NCBI GenBank assembly: GCA_963751335.1
Contig: CAVVUB010000007.1
Coordinates: forward strand, 434,001 to 498,000
Direction: 5' to 3'
DNA length: 64,000 nt
Source: Bog-473 sp963751335
GTDB lineage: Bacteria > Actinomycetota > Acidimicrobiia > Acidimicrobiales > RAAP-2
Below, one piece after another: positions 43,506-52,223 of this stretch. Each line of letters begins with the position of its first letter. The stretch's first letter is position 1. The position numbers and the translations under genes are program-made. The notes beneath the pieces were generated by a model that saw only the letters and a program-made list of their open reading frames with translations, had not been told where the DNA came from and ran no database searches.

Positions 43506-44122
43506 GCGTCAGCCCCCGCTTCCTCGGCCTCGGCTGCGATGTCTGCATCAAGCGTGGCCAGGACATCACCGTCCAATTCCGCCTCGCCGACGGCCTCGCT
43601 GTCTACGGCGGCGCCATCTGTGCCGCCATCTGTGCCGCCAGCTCCGTCTGCGGAGCTGACGGCAAAGTCAGGGGCGTCGGTGGCGCCGTCTCCACTGCCG
43701 TTATTACCGCTGCCGGTGTTGGCATCCCTTCCGCGATCCGACCCTCCGCCGCCCTCGGAACGCCGTGGCGGGCGGCTGTCGCCGTGCGCGTCGCCGAGCG
43801 TGCGCTCGCCCCGATCGCGACCACCTCGGCCACCGGGCCGCTCGGTGACCGTCCGCTGCGTGTAGGGCAGCAGGACCAGTTCGCGCGCCGTCTTGATGGC
43901 CTGGGCCAGTGCCCGCTGGTGCTGGGCGCAGTTGCCGGTCACCCGGCGCGAGCGGATCTTGCCCCGGTCACTCATGTACTTGCGGAGCATGGGGACGTCC
44001 TTGTAGTCGACCCACTCCACCTTGTCCCGGCACAGGGCGCACGGCTTCTTCTTCACCCGGCGACCGAGATCCTTGGGGGCCCGGCGTGACGTCGTCCCTC
44101 CGCGTTGGTTATTCCTTGCCAT
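43502..44122 (-). CDS. rpsR: 30S ribosomal protein bS18 with long C-terminal extension
   Basis: 206 residues from ATG 44122, overlapping the ssb stop (TGATG). Residues ~20-90 are a zinc-type bS18 (KKKPCALCRDKVEWVDYKDVP, SDRGKIRSRRVTGNCAQHQR, TARELVLLPYT). bS18 normally ends there, at 75-95 residues. Here an in-frame tail of ~115 residues continues: first Arg/Gly-rich (GGRGGRDRGER), then Gly/Ser/Asn, then strongly acidic (EAVGEAELDGDVLATLDADIAAEAEE). The tail overlaps the rplI start in the usual way, so it is probably real and not a frameshift. Confidence 0.92.
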   Translation of the reverse strand: MARNNQRGGTTSRRAPKDLGRRVKKKPCALCRDKVEWVDYKDVPMLRKYMSDRGKIRSRRVTGNCAQHQRALAQAIKTARELVLLPYTQRTVTERPGGRGGRDRGERTLGDAHGDSRPPRRSEGGGGSDRGRDANTGSGNNGSGDGATDAPDFAVSSADGAGGTDGGTDGAAVDSEAVGEAELDGDVLATLDADIAAEAEEAGADA

Positions 44123-44613
44123 CAGAAGGGCTCCTCATCGAATCCGTATCCTCCACCTGCTTCGGCCGCCGCTGGCTGCGCTGCTGGCGCGGCCTGCCGG
44201 CCACCACCACCACCACCGCCGCCGCCGCCGCGTGAAAACTCGCCGGGCCCACGCCGCTCGTTCTTGGTCACCGTGGCCGTCGCCCATCGCAGGGACGGCC
44301 CGATCTCGTCGGCCACGACCTCGACCTTGGATCTCTTGTCACCGTCCTGGGTCTCCCAGCTGCGCTGCTCGAGCCGGCCGTTCACAATGACGCGGGAACC
44401 TCGGGTGAGGGTCTCGCTCACGTTCTCCGCCATCTCGCGCCAACAGACCACGTCGAAGAACGAGGTCGCCTCTTCCCATTCCTGGGTCTGGCGGTTCTGC
44501 CAGCGGCGATTGACCGCCAGTCCGAACGTGACGTTCGCCTGCCCGGTGTTGGTGAATCGAAGCTCAGGGTCGCGAGTGATGTTGCCCACCAGCGTGACGC
44601 TGTTGTCTGGCAT
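44122..44613 (-). CDS. ssb: Single-stranded DNA-binding protein
   Basis: 163 residues from ATG 44613. OB-fold: NSVTLVGNITRDPELRFT, ANVTFGLAVNRRW, FFDVVCWREMAENVSETLTRGSRVIVNGRL. A Gly-rich linker with nine consecutive Gly leads to the acidic partner-binding tip GFDEEPF. Second gene in the rpsF operon. Confidence 0.96.
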   Translation of the reverse strand: MPDNSVTLVGNITRDPELRFTNTGQANVTFGLAVNRRWQNRQTQEWEEATSFFDVVCWREMAENVSETLTRGSRVIVNGRLEQRSWETQDGDKRSKVEVVADEIGPSLRWATATVTKNERRGPGEFSRGGGGGGGGGGRQAAPAAQPAAAEAGGGYGFDEEPF

Positions 44614-44635
44614 GTCTCTTTCCTCCGTCGACTCG

Positions 44636-44959
44636 TCAGCTCGCGGCCGGCTCGGCCGCCGCCGTCATTTTCGAGTCCGGCAGCCGCACCACCTTGTGGC
44701 GCACGACCTCGTCGGCCAGCGTCAGCATGCGGTCGAGTGCAGCCACCGTCTCGGGTTCCGCCGTGAATTCCACCACGACGTAGTAACCCTCGCGCTTGTG
44801 GTTGACCTCGTAGGCAAAGGACCGCTTGCCCCAACGGTCGATGGCTCCCGGGTTCCCCCCGGTCGAGCGGATGACCTCGAGCGCATGGTCGAGCACGCTC
44901 TGGATCAGGCCGGGCTCGGTGGTGGCCTCAAAGATGGCCATGACTTCGTAAGGCCGCAT
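44636..44959 (-). CDS. rpsF: 30S ribosomal protein bS6
   Basis: 107 residues. ATG 44959 (MRPYEVMAIFE) is preferred over ATG 44968: the AGGGAGGT site directly abuts the earlier ATG but is correctly spaced for the later one. bS6 core: YEVMAIFEATTEP, GGNPGAIDRWGKRSFAYEVNHKREGYYVVVEF, DEVVRHKVVRL. Binds bS18 in the 30S platform. First gene of its operon. Confidence 0.95.
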   Translation of the reverse strand: MRPYEVMAIFEATTEPGLIQSVLDHALEVIRSTGGNPGAIDRWGKRSFAYEVNHKREGYYVVVEFTAEPETVAALDRMLTLADEVVRHKVVRLPDSKMTAAAEPAAS

Positions 44960-44998
44960 AGGCGGCATACCTCCCTCTGGACCGGGCTGCTCGCTCGG

Positions 44999-45017
44999 GC
45001 TCCTGGCGGTCAGGAGC
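44999..45017 (-). promoter_or_regulatory. rpsF leader hairpin, candidate bS6:bS18 autoregulatory site
   Basis: In the rpsF leader RNA a perfect 7-base-pair stem (GCUCCUG with CAGGAGC) closes the loop ACCGC, 40 bases before the start codon. Known bS6:bS18 leader motifs present a CCG next to a stem, mimicking the 16S rRNA site. Read on the plus strand the same hairpin is followed by a short T-run, but no plus-strand gene ends here. Confidence 0.4.
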
Positions 45018-45051
45018 AGGGTTTTGTTGTGGCCGGCCATGCTAGCCGGGA

Positions 45052-45891
45052 TCAGCTCAGGGCTTCGCCCAGGCCCTCCGGTGCGTGATAGGTCTCCGCA
45101 TCACCAGGGAAACTCCCGTTCCGGACGTCATCGGCGAAGGCCGCGATGGCCTCGGTCGCGATGCGGCCGACATCGGCGTACTGGCGCACGAACTTCGGCG
45201 GGGTCCGCCTTCCCAGGCCGAGCAGGTCGTGGAAGACCAGAACCTGGCCGTCGCAGTCCGGCCCGGCGCCGATGCCGATGGTCGGGACATCAACCGCGTC
45301 GGTGACGGCGGCGCCCACCACGTCAGGCACGCCCTCGATGACGAATCCGAAGCAGCCCGCCGCCGCCAGCGCCTTCGCCGCGTCGAGCAGGGCGCTCGCG
45401 GCGTTGATGCTCTTGCCCTGCACCCGGAAGCCACCCATGGCCAGCACCGACTGCGGGGTGAGGCCGAGGTGGCCCATCACCGGGATCTCGGCCCGGATGA
45501 TGGCCTCGACCACCTCGAGCCGGGCCCGCCCGCCCTCGAGCTTGACTGCCTGGGCCCCGGCCCGCACGAGCGTGGCCGCGTTCCGGACGGCGTCCTCAGG
45601 TGAGAGGTGATAGCTCATCCAGGGCATGTCGCCCAGGATCAGGCTGCGGGGCGTGGCCCGGGCCACCGCGGCCGTGTGGTGGGCCATCACGTCGATGTCG
45701 ACGTGGAGGGTGTCGTCGAAGCCCAGCACCGTGTTGGCCACCGAGTCCCCGACGAGGATGATGTCGACCCCCGCCTCCGAGACGATCCGGGAACCCGGCT
45801 CGTCGTAGGCCGTAACCATGACGATCGGCACGCCACCGTTGCGTCGCTTGCGCTCCCGCAGAGAAGGAACCGTCACGGGACCGTCGCTCAC
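45052..45891 (-). CDS. panB: 3-methyl-2-oxobutanoate hydroxymethyltransferase
   Basis: 279 residues from GTG 45891, overlapping the DUF5318 stop (GTGA). PanB barrel: PIVMVTAYDEPGSRIVSEAGVDIILVGDS, GDMPWMSYH, AVKLEGG, MGHLGLTPQS, IGIGAGPDCDGQVLVFHDLLG. Carries the Mg-binding Asp and catalytic Glu regions. First committed step of pantothenate (CoA) synthesis: ketoisovalerate plus methylene-THF to ketopantoate. Confidence 0.96.
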   Translation of the reverse strand: MSDGPVTVPSLRERKRRNGGVPIVMVTAYDEPGSRIVSEAGVDIILVGDSVANTVLGFDDTLHVDIDVMAHHTAAVARATPRSLILGDMPWMSYHLSPEDAVRNAATLVRAGAQAVKLEGGRARLEVVEAIIRAEIPVMGHLGLTPQSVLAMGGFRVQGKSINAASALLDAAKALAAAGCFGFVIEGVPDVVGAAVTDAVDVPTIGIGAGPDCDGQVLVFHDLLGLGRRTPPKFVRQYADVGRIATEAIAAFADDVRNGSFPGDAETYHAPEGLGEALS

Positions 45892-46322
45892 TGGGCCGGT
45901 GCCACCTTGTTCCGTCTCTTGCCACCTCCGGCGGGGTACTTCTTCATGAGGTGGTGCCAGGCGCACGACGGGCACACCTCGACCTCGTAGCAGAGCACCG
46001 GCTCGGGCCTCCGACACAGGGCCTTGAGCTCGGCGACCGTTCCTGGGCAACGACCCCCGGGAGGCAGCTTGGCCCCGAAGACGAAGGTGACGATGACCAG
46101 GCGGCCGTCGTCGCAGATGGGGCACACCTCTTTGGTGGGACGTCCCACGTTTCGGGCGGCACGCAGGAGTTCGGGGTGCGCGTCGCACACGTCCATCTTC
46201 TGGAGGTGGCCGCGCTCCACTTCCTTGACCAGCCCGTTACGCACGATCCGGTACTCGACCTGGGCCGTCACGTCCGGGCTCACAGCTCGCGAGGAGGACC
46301 GCGGCTCCGACGTGGCGGACAT
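45888..46322 (-). CDS. DUF5318 family protein (zinc-ribbon-like)
   Basis: 144 residues from ATG 46322, preferred over a TTG at 46373. VEYRIVRNGLVKEVERG, then DVCDAHPELLRAARNVG, VCPICDDGRLVIVTFVFG, GGRCPG and a second Cys pair VCPSCAWHHL. This order matches DUF5318, an actinobacterial family that usually sits by cell-wall genes. The Cys/His clusters suggest zinc. Function unknown; in a two-gene operon with panB. Confidence 0.8.
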   Translation of the reverse strand: MSATSEPRSSSRAVSPDVTAQVEYRIVRNGLVKEVERGHLQKMDVCDAHPELLRAARNVGRPTKEVCPICDDGRLVIVTFVFGAKLPPGGRCPGTVAELKALCRRPEPVLCYEVEVCPSCAWHHLMKKYPAGGGKRRNKVAPAQ

Positions 46323-46408
46323 GGGGGTCAGGCTACTCCCCGTGCCCGGAATTGGTCCGCCCGCAGGCGTCAATTTCCAGCCTCACGCCACAACTCTGTG
46401 ATCGATGC

Positions 46409-46438
46409 TTGAACTGCGCTATATCGAACCGATATAGT
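46409..46438 (+). promoter_or_regulatory. padR promoter with overlapping PadR-type operator
   Basis: A -35-like TTGAAC (46409-46414) and -10-like TATAGT (46433-46438) are 18 bases apart. A perfect inverted repeat, CTATATCG-AAC-CGATATAG (46419-46437), fills the spacer and overlaps the -10. The padR ATG is at 46447, eight bases after the -10, so the transcript is probably leaderless. Its position fits autorepression by the PadR protein. Confidence 0.65.
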
Positions 46439-46446
46439 GAACCGCA

Positions 46447-47079
46447 ATGTTGGATTTAGCCATACTGGGCCTCCTCGAGGAGCGCGACCTCCACGGTTAC
46501 GAGATCCGTAAGCTCCTACGCGAGCACCTGGGGTTGCTGGCGAACGTCTCGTTCGGGTCGATCTACCCCGCCCTGACCCGCCTGGAGAAGGCCGGCGCCG
46601 TGGTCGCCACCGATGCCTCCACCGCCGGCCCGCAGACGAAGGTCCAGCCCGCTCCTCCCACGGGCTCCCTCAGTGGCGAGCTGGCCGTGCTGCGCTCCCG
46701 TCGTCTCACCCCGACACGGGCCCGACGGGGCAAAAAGGTGTACCGGATCACCGACGAAGGTCGACGCCTCTTCGCCGAATTGCTGACCGAGGGCGGTGCC
46801 GTCGCCGATGACCGCAGCTTTAGCCTGCGCCTGGCCTTTGCCCGGCACCTGGCTCCCCAGGCTCGCCTCACGCTTCTCGAACGCCGACGCGCCCTTCTCG
46901 TCCAGCGCTTGGGCGAGGCCGAGTCCACCCGGGCCGACCTCGATGTCTACGCCCGCTCCGTCGTGCAGCACACCGCTGGCGGGGTGGCCCGTGACATCGG
47001 TTGGCTCGACCACCTGATCGCGTCCGAACGCGCCGCTCTCGCCGGCGCGGCCGAACCGGCACCGAGCACCACCCTTTGA
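46447..47079 (+). CDS. PadR family transcriptional regulator
   Basis: 210 residues from ATG 46447; no ribosome site, in keeping with a leaderless mRNA. Winged helix: LAILGLLEERDLHGYEIRKLL, FGSIYPALTRLEKAGAV, then KKVYRITDEGRRLFAELL. Between them sits a ~45-residue insertion (TKVQPAPPTGSLSGELAVLRSRRLTPTRARRG) longer than in most PadR proteins. C-terminal half is the helical dimer domain. The padR-ino1 pair is conserved in actinobacteria, so it probably controls inositol synthesis. Confidence 0.92.
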   Translation: MLDLAILGLLEERDLHGYEIRKLLREHLGLLANVSFGSIYPALTRLEKAGAVVATDASTAGPQTKVQPAPPTGSLSGELAVLRSRRLTPTRARRGKKVYRITDEGRRLFAELLTEGGAVADDRSFSLRLAFARHLAPQARLTLLERRRALLVQRLGEAESTRADLDVYARSVVQHTAGGVARDIGWLDHLIASERAALAGAAEPAPSTTL

Positions 47080-47096
47080 TCACGAAGGAGATACCG

Positions 47097-48197
47097 ATGC
47101 ACAACCCCATCCGCCTTGCCATCGCCGGCGTAGGCAACTGCGCAAGCTCGCTCGTTCAGGGAATCACCTACTACCGCGATGCGGAGCCCGACGACGTGGT
47201 TCCCGGCCTGATGCACGTGGAGCTGGGCGGCTATCACGTCCGGGACCTGGTACCCGTGGCCGCTTTCGACGTGGACCTCACCAAAGTTGGTACCGACCTC
47301 GGCAAGGCCATCCACGCAGGTCTGAACAACACCATCCGCTTCGCCGAGGTGGGAGAGACCGGGGTCACCGTCCAGCGCGGACCGACCTTCGACGGCCTTG
47401 GCCGGTACTACAAGGAGATGATCGAGGAGTCGCCCGCCGAGCCGGTCGACGTCGCCCAGGCACTGCGCGACGCCAAGGCGGACGTTCTCGTCTCCTACCT
47501 GCCGGTCGGCTCCGAGCGGGCGCAGCGTCACTACGCCCAGGCCTGCCTCGACGCCGGTGTGGCCTTCGTCAACGCCATCCCGGTCTTCATCGCTTCGAAC
47601 CCCGAGTGGGCACGCAAGTTCCGCGACGCCGGCGTGCCCATCGTGGGTGACGACATCAAGAGCCAGGTGGGCTCGACGATCGTCCACCGCATCCTGACCC
47701 GGCTCTTCGAGGACCGCGGCTTGGCGCTCGACCACACCTACCAGCTCAACTTCGGCGGGAACATGGACTTCAAGAACATGCTCGAGCGCGAGCGCCTCGA
47801 GTCCAAGAAGATCTCGAAGACCCAGGCCGTGACGAGCCAGTTCGAGGACAACGTGCTCGACGCCGACGACGTGCACGTCGGCCCGTCTGACCACGTGCCG
47901 TGGCTGAAGGACCGCAAGTGGGCCTACATCCGCATGGAGGGCCGCAACTTCGGCGACGTGCCCCTGAACCTGGAGCTCAAGCTCGAGGTGTGGGACTCGC
48001 CGAACTCGGCGGGAGTCATCATCGACGCCGTCCGCTGCGCCAAGCTCGCACTCGACCGGGGCATCGGCGGCCCGCTGCTCGGGCCTTCCGCCTACTTCAT
48101 GAAGTCGCCACCGGTGCAATACCACGACGACATCGCGCACACCATGGTCGAGGGCTTCGCCGCCGGGGAGACCGAGGAGAGTTGGCCGCCCGACTGA
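47097..48197 (+). CDS. ino1: Inositol-3-phosphate synthase
   Basis: 366 residues from ATG 47097, with GAAGGAGAT at ideal spacing. Actinobacterial myo-inositol-1-phosphate synthase: IAGVGNCASSLVQGI (NAD loop), FVNAIPVFIASNP, IVGDDIKSQVGSTIVHRIL, LNFGGNMDFKNM and DSPNSAGVIIDAVRCAKLA. Converts glucose 6-phosphate to inositol 1-phosphate for phosphatidylinositol and mycothiol. Eighteen bases after padR. Confidence 0.97.
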   Translation: MHNPIRLAIAGVGNCASSLVQGITYYRDAEPDDVVPGLMHVELGGYHVRDLVPVAAFDVDLTKVGTDLGKAIHAGLNNTIRFAEVGETGVTVQRGPTFDGLGRYYKEMIEESPAEPVDVAQALRDAKADVLVSYLPVGSERAQRHYAQACLDAGVAFVNAIPVFIASNPEWARKFRDAGVPIVGDDIKSQVGSTIVHRILTRLFEDRGLALDHTYQLNFGGNMDFKNMLERERLESKKISKTQAVTSQFEDNVLDADDVHVGPSDHVPWLKDRKWAYIRMEGRNFGDVPLNLELKLEVWDSPNSAGVIIDAVRCAKLALDRGIGGPLLGPSAYFMKSPPVQYHDDIAHTMVEGFAAGETEESWPPD

Positions 48198-48259
48198 AAG
48201 GCGACAACCGGGGCGCCGACCTGGCTCCAGGTGGGTAGCCGGTTCAGAGGTTCAGAGGT

Positions 48260-48745
48260 TCAGACCAGGATCCGCTCGTCGGGAGCACGCACACCCACGA
48301 CGGCCATCGTGCGACCCATGCCGAGGAAGCAGCCGCAGCAGATCGTCAGGTCTGCCAGCTCGTCCTCGGAGAAGGCTGCGTGCATGCGGCCCCAGAACTC
48401 GTCGTCCATGGCCAAGTGGTCCAACGCGAAGCGCTCGGCGAATTCGGCCGCCAGCCGCTCGCGGTCGCTCAGCTCCGTCGCGGCCCGCCAGTCGGTCACC
48501 TCGGCGTAGAAGGGCTCACCTGCACCGGCCGTCTCGCCGTCCCGGGCTCGGGTGTCACGACACACGGCACAGTCGTTGATGAGCGCAATGGTCCAGCGCG
48601 CCGACTCGCGCTCGCGCACCGAGAGTTGTGAGTTGCCGTAGACCGCCGCCGAGAGTTTGCCCATCCCGGCCGCCATCTCGGGGCGGAGCATCGCCCAGTC
48701 GATGTGCTCCCCCATGCCCGTCTGCGGTGCGTCGATCCTCGTCAT
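48260..48745 (-). CDS. Carboxymuconolactone decarboxylase/AhpD-like protein
   Basis: 161 residues from ATG 48745. A helical AhpD/CMD fold with MAAGMGKLSAAVYG, ERESARWTIALINDCAVCRDTRARDG (the C-x-x-C redox pair; the His usually three after it is Arg here), and the second half ERFALDHLAMDDEFWGRM, ELADLTICCGCFLGMGRT. Likely a peroxidase-type or redox protein. Downstream of cca in the same direction, 26 bases apart. Confidence 0.8.
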   Translation of the reverse strand: MTRIDAPQTGMGEHIDWAMLRPEMAAGMGKLSAAVYGNSQLSVRERESARWTIALINDCAVCRDTRARDGETAGAGEPFYAEVTDWRAATELSDRERLAAEFAERFALDHLAMDDEFWGRMHAAFSEDELADLTICCGCFLGMGRTMAVVGVRAPDERILV

Positions 48746-48770
48746 GAAGGACGAGGGTAGCTCTCCACGC

Positions 48771-50165
48771 TCATGATTGTTCGGCCCACCACGCCAGCAG
48801 CCGCTCGGATGCTTGCTCCTCGCCGAGAGGTCCCTCATCGAGCCGCAGCTCCATGAGGAACGAGAGCGCCTTGCCCACCGCTGGGCCGGGCCCGATCCCG
48901 AGCAGGTCCATCACCTGGTTCCCCGTCAGGTCGGGCCGGAGAGCATCAAGCTCCTCCTGCTCGCGGAGTATGGCGATCCGGGCCTCCAGCTCATCCATGC
49001 GTCGGGCCAGGGCTCGGGCCTTCGACACGTTCCGGGTCGTGCAGTCGCACCGCGTCAGCTCGTTGAGCAGGTCGAGATGGCTGCCGGCGTCGCGCACATA
49101 GCGGCGCACGGCCTTGTCGGTCCAGCCGAGGCGGTACGTGTGGAAGCGCAGGTGCAGCTCGACCAGGCGCACGACCGTCTCGGTGTCGGCCGCCGAGTAG
49201 CGCAGTGCTTCCATGCGCGTCCTCGTCATGCGCGCCCCGACCACCTCGTGGTGGTGGAAACTCACCCCACCGTCGGTGATGGCGCGCGTCTTCGGCTTGC
49301 CGACGTCGTGGAACAGAGCGGACAGGCGCAGTAACTTGTTCTTCGACGTCTTGTCGACCACGGCCAACGTGTGCGCCAAGACGTCCTTGTGGCGGTGAAT
49401 CGGATCTTGTTCGAGCGCCAGACCCGGCAACTCGGGGAGGAACTCGCCGGCCAGACCGGTACGCACCACGAACCAGAGTGCCTGCGAGGGAACGTCGACG
49501 AGGAGGATCTTGTCCAGCTCGTCGCGGATGCGCTCGGCCGACACGATGGACAGCCGGCCGTGCATCGTCGTCACGGCGTCGACCAGGGCCGGGTCGGGTT
49601 CGAGCGAGAAGCGGGCCGCGAAGCGAGCGGCACGCAGCATGCGCAACGGATCGTCTCCGAAGGAGATCTCAGGGTCGAGGGGCGTGCGGAGACGGCCTGC
49701 GCCCAGGTCGCCCAGGCCGTCGAACGGGTCGATCAGCTCCATGTCGGGCAGGCGCAGAGCCAGCGCGTTGACGGTGAAATCGCGCCGAGATAGGTCGACT
49801 TCGATGTCGTCTCCGTAGGTGACCTCGGGCTTGCGCGACTCGGGAACGTAGACCTCGGCCCGGTGCGTCGTGATCTCGTAGTCGCGCCCTCCTTTGCGGC
49901 ACCCGATGGTCCCGAATTTTGCCCCCTGCGTCCACACGTCGTCGGCCCAGCCACGCACGATCCGCTCGATCTCGTCGGGACGGGCGTCGGTCGTCAGGTC
50001 GATGTCGGACTCCTCCGACGCCGCACCCGGCAACAGGGCGTCGCGGACGGACCCGCCGACCAGATACACGGAGCGGCCGGCCGCCGCAAAACGGCGCGCC
50101 AGCTCATCGGTCGCCTCGACATAGGGCCGAAAACGCTCGGGTACCGACGTGGACTGCACCCGCAT
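48771..50165 (-). CDS. cca: CCA tRNA nucleotidyltransferase
   Basis: 464 residues from ATG 50165. Nucleotidyltransferase head GRSVYLVGGSVRDALLPG, catalytic SDIDLTTDARPDE, then GCRKGGRDYEITTHR and RRDFTVNALAL; RNA-binding DDPLRMLRAARFAARF; HD domain SALFHDVGKPKTR and VGARMTRTRMEALR. Adds or repairs the 3' CCA of tRNAs. Divergent from the DUF6049-murJ genes, the same arrangement as around mycobacterial pcnA. Confidence 0.95.
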   Translation of the reverse strand: MRVQSTSVPERFRPYVEATDELARRFAAAGRSVYLVGGSVRDALLPGAASEESDIDLTTDARPDEIERIVRGWADDVWTQGAKFGTIGCRKGGRDYEITTHRAEVYVPESRKPEVTYGDDIEVDLSRRDFTVNALALRLPDMELIDPFDGLGDLGAGRLRTPLDPEISFGDDPLRMLRAARFAARFSLEPDPALVDAVTTMHGRLSIVSAERIRDELDKILLVDVPSQALWFVVRTGLAGEFLPELPGLALEQDPIHRHKDVLAHTLAVVDKTSKNKLLRLSALFHDVGKPKTRAITDGGVSFHHHEVVGARMTRTRMEALRYSAADTETVVRLVELHLRFHTYRLGWTDKAVRRYVRDAGSHLDLLNELTRCDCTTRNVSKARALARRMDELEARIAILREQEELDALRPDLTGNQVMDLLGIGPGPAVGKALSFLMELRLDEGPLGEEQASERLLAWWAEQS

Positions 50166-50193
50166 ACGGTAGTGCGCCCTCTAGCCTCTCCCT

Positions 50194-52221
50194 GTGCTGT
50201 CACGCTGGGCCAGGATCGCCCTTTGCACGCTCGCCGTGGCCATGGCCCCCCTCCTCGCCGGTGGCCCGGCCGCGGCCACCGCCGTCACCGCCCAGCCGGG
50301 GGCTCCCCTCACCCTGCTCTCGCAGACGCCCTTCGTCACGCCGGCCCAGCCCTGGTTCTCGCTGGCCCTCGGGGTCAACCCGAGCGCCGGCTCGGCCACC
50401 GGGCTGCACGTGAGCCTGACCTTCTACGGCCGCCTCGACGACGATTCGCAGCTGCAACAGTCCATGAACGCGACGCCTCAGGGCGGGGTCCTGCACAGGT
50501 CCGACGTGCCGGTCTCGGCAGGGGCGAACGGGACCCTGAGCGCCACCTCGTGCGTGACCGTCGTGCCGAACGCCGACGCCACGCCGCCGACCACCGGCCT
50601 GGGCGCCTGCCCGGCTGACAGCGACACGGTCACGCTGGGCTGCATGCCCAACACCGGGTTCTGCGGTGACGTCTACCCCGTGTCCGTGGCGCTCGAACGT
50701 CAGGGGGATGCGACGCCGGTGGCCCGCTTCACCACCTTCCTGACCTACCAGGAGCCGCCGGCGAGCGGCGAGGGCGGGCCGCTCGCGCTGCGGGTGGGTG
50801 TCATCGTGCCGGTCGGGTACGACGGACTCGCCGCAACGGCGGCGGCGTTGACGGATCGCCACGAGGTACCGGCGACGCTCGCCGTCAGCGCCACCGGGGT
50901 GGAGCGGGTCGCGGTGCAGCGGCCCAAGGGCGGGGCGCGCGCTCTGGCCCAACTCGGCGCACTCGACGCAGCCGAGGTGCTCGACCAGCCCTACGTCCCG
51001 GTCAACGTGGCCTCGCTCACCGAGGCCGGATTGACGGGGGAGATCCAGCTTCAGGTCGAACGCGGGGACGACATCTTGCGCACGGCGGGCCTCAAACCGG
51101 CGGGTGGACCGTGGGTCGACACCGTCTCGTCGTTTACCGCGGGCGACGGTGCAAACCTGGGCACCGGAGTCCAGGTGGCCGGTTCGTCCGCCTTGGTCCT
51201 CAACGGCGACGACCTGGCTTCGGGCGGACTCAGCAACTACACGTTCGCCCAGCCCTTCACCCTGGACCTCGGCCACGGAGCGACGATTCCGGCCATCGGC
51301 TCCAATGCCACGTTGAGCGGGCGCTTCACCGCCCACCCGGACGACCCGGTTCTCGGTGCCGAGCAGCTGCTCGCCAGCCTCTCCTTCGTCCACTACGAGA
51401 ACGCGTCCCTCACGCAGGCCCGCGGCGTCGTGGTCTCACCCCCCGCCGGTTGGAGTCCGTCGGCGCCTTTTCTCGAGACCCTCCTGGGTGGCCTCACCGC
51501 CAATCCAGCGCTGATGCCCGTGACTCTCACCCAGTTCCTGGCCCAGGTGCCGGTCGGCGGCAACCATGAGCCTGCCGTCCGCCACCTGCAGTCGGGTCCA
51601 GCCAGCCGGGGCATCACGAGGACGTCCGCCAACAAGATCGCCACGGACCGCCAACAACTCGGCTCCTACGACGATGCCGTACGGGGCCGCCCACCCGAGT
51701 TGGCGCTCTTGTCCGACAATCTCCTGGCCACCGAGGCACGCTCGTTGGCGCCGCCGGCCCGGGCGGTGGCGCTCACCTCCTACAGCCGGGCCTTCGTCTC
51801 GGAGACGGACAAGATCACGTTGGCCAACGAAAACACGGTGACCTTCACGTCCCGTCGGGCCGCCATACCCATCACCGTGCTCTCCAGCGCGTCGTACCCG
51901 GTCGACGTGATCGTCTCTTTGGCCAGCGACAAGTTCACCTTTCCGGAAGGAAGGTCCGAGAAGCTGCTCCTCAACCGCGCCACGACCTCGGTCCGCTTCG
52001 TGGCCCAGGCCCGGGGATCGGGTGACCGCCTACCGATCGACGTGACGCTGCGCACCGCGAACGGTCGGCTCGTCATCGGCCGCACCGTGCTGACCGTCCA
52101 CTCGACGGCCATCTCCTTCGTGGGCGTGGCCCTCACGGTGCTCGCCGGAGCCGTTCTCCTGGTGTGGTGGGCCCGGACCTGGCGCCGCTCACGGCGGCGA
52201 CGCCCGCGGGCGACCGGCTGA
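50194..52221 (+). CDS. DUF6049 family secreted/membrane protein
   Basis: 675 residues from GTG 50194. Signal peptide (ARIALCTLAVAMAPLLAGGPAAA), a long extracytoplasmic region, and a C-terminal helix (ISFVGVALTVLAGAVLLVWWA) with a basic cytoplasmic tail RTWRRSRRRRPRA. The layout and position immediately before murJ match mycobacterial Rv3909-type DUF6049 proteins. Role unknown; thought to belong to the envelope. Stop is two bases before the murJ GTG. Confidence 0.8.
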   Translation: MLSRWARIALCTLAVAMAPLLAGGPAAATAVTAQPGAPLTLLSQTPFVTPAQPWFSLALGVNPSAGSATGLHVSLTFYGRLDDDSQLQQSMNATPQGGVLHRSDVPVSAGANGTLSATSCVTVVPNADATPPTTGLGACPADSDTVTLGCMPNTGFCGDVYPVSVALERQGDATPVARFTTFLTYQEPPASGEGGPLALRVGVIVPVGYDGLAATAAALTDRHEVPATLAVSATGVERVAVQRPKGGARALAQLGALDAAEVLDQPYVPVNVASLTEAGLTGEIQLQVERGDDILRTAGLKPAGGPWVDTVSSFTAGDGANLGTGVQVAGSSALVLNGDDLASGGLSNYTFAQPFTLDLGHGATIPAIGSNATLSGRFTAHPDDPVLGAEQLLASLSFVHYENASLTQARGVVVSPPAGWSPSAPFLETLLGGLTANPALMPVTLTQFLAQVPVGGNHEPAVRHLQSGPASRGITRTSANKIATDRQQLGSYDDAVRGRPPELALLSDNLLATEARSLAPPARAVALTSYSRAFVSETDKITLANENTVTFTSRRAAIPITVLSSASYPVDVIVSLASDKFTFPEGRSEKLLLNRATTSVRFVAQARGSGDRLPIDVTLRTANGRLVIGRTVLTVHSTAISFVGVALTVLAGAVLLVWWARTWRRSRRRRPRATG

Positions 52222-52223
52222 CC

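Noticed and set aside
44999..45030. Plus-strand terminator (hairpin followed by GGGTTTTG)
   Set aside because: No plus-strand gene ends nearby; the hairpin is better placed as the rpsF leader.
48240..48262. GGTTCAGA repeat after ino1
   Set aside because: Only about 2.5 short copies, partly the stop region of the neighbouring gene; too short to interpret.
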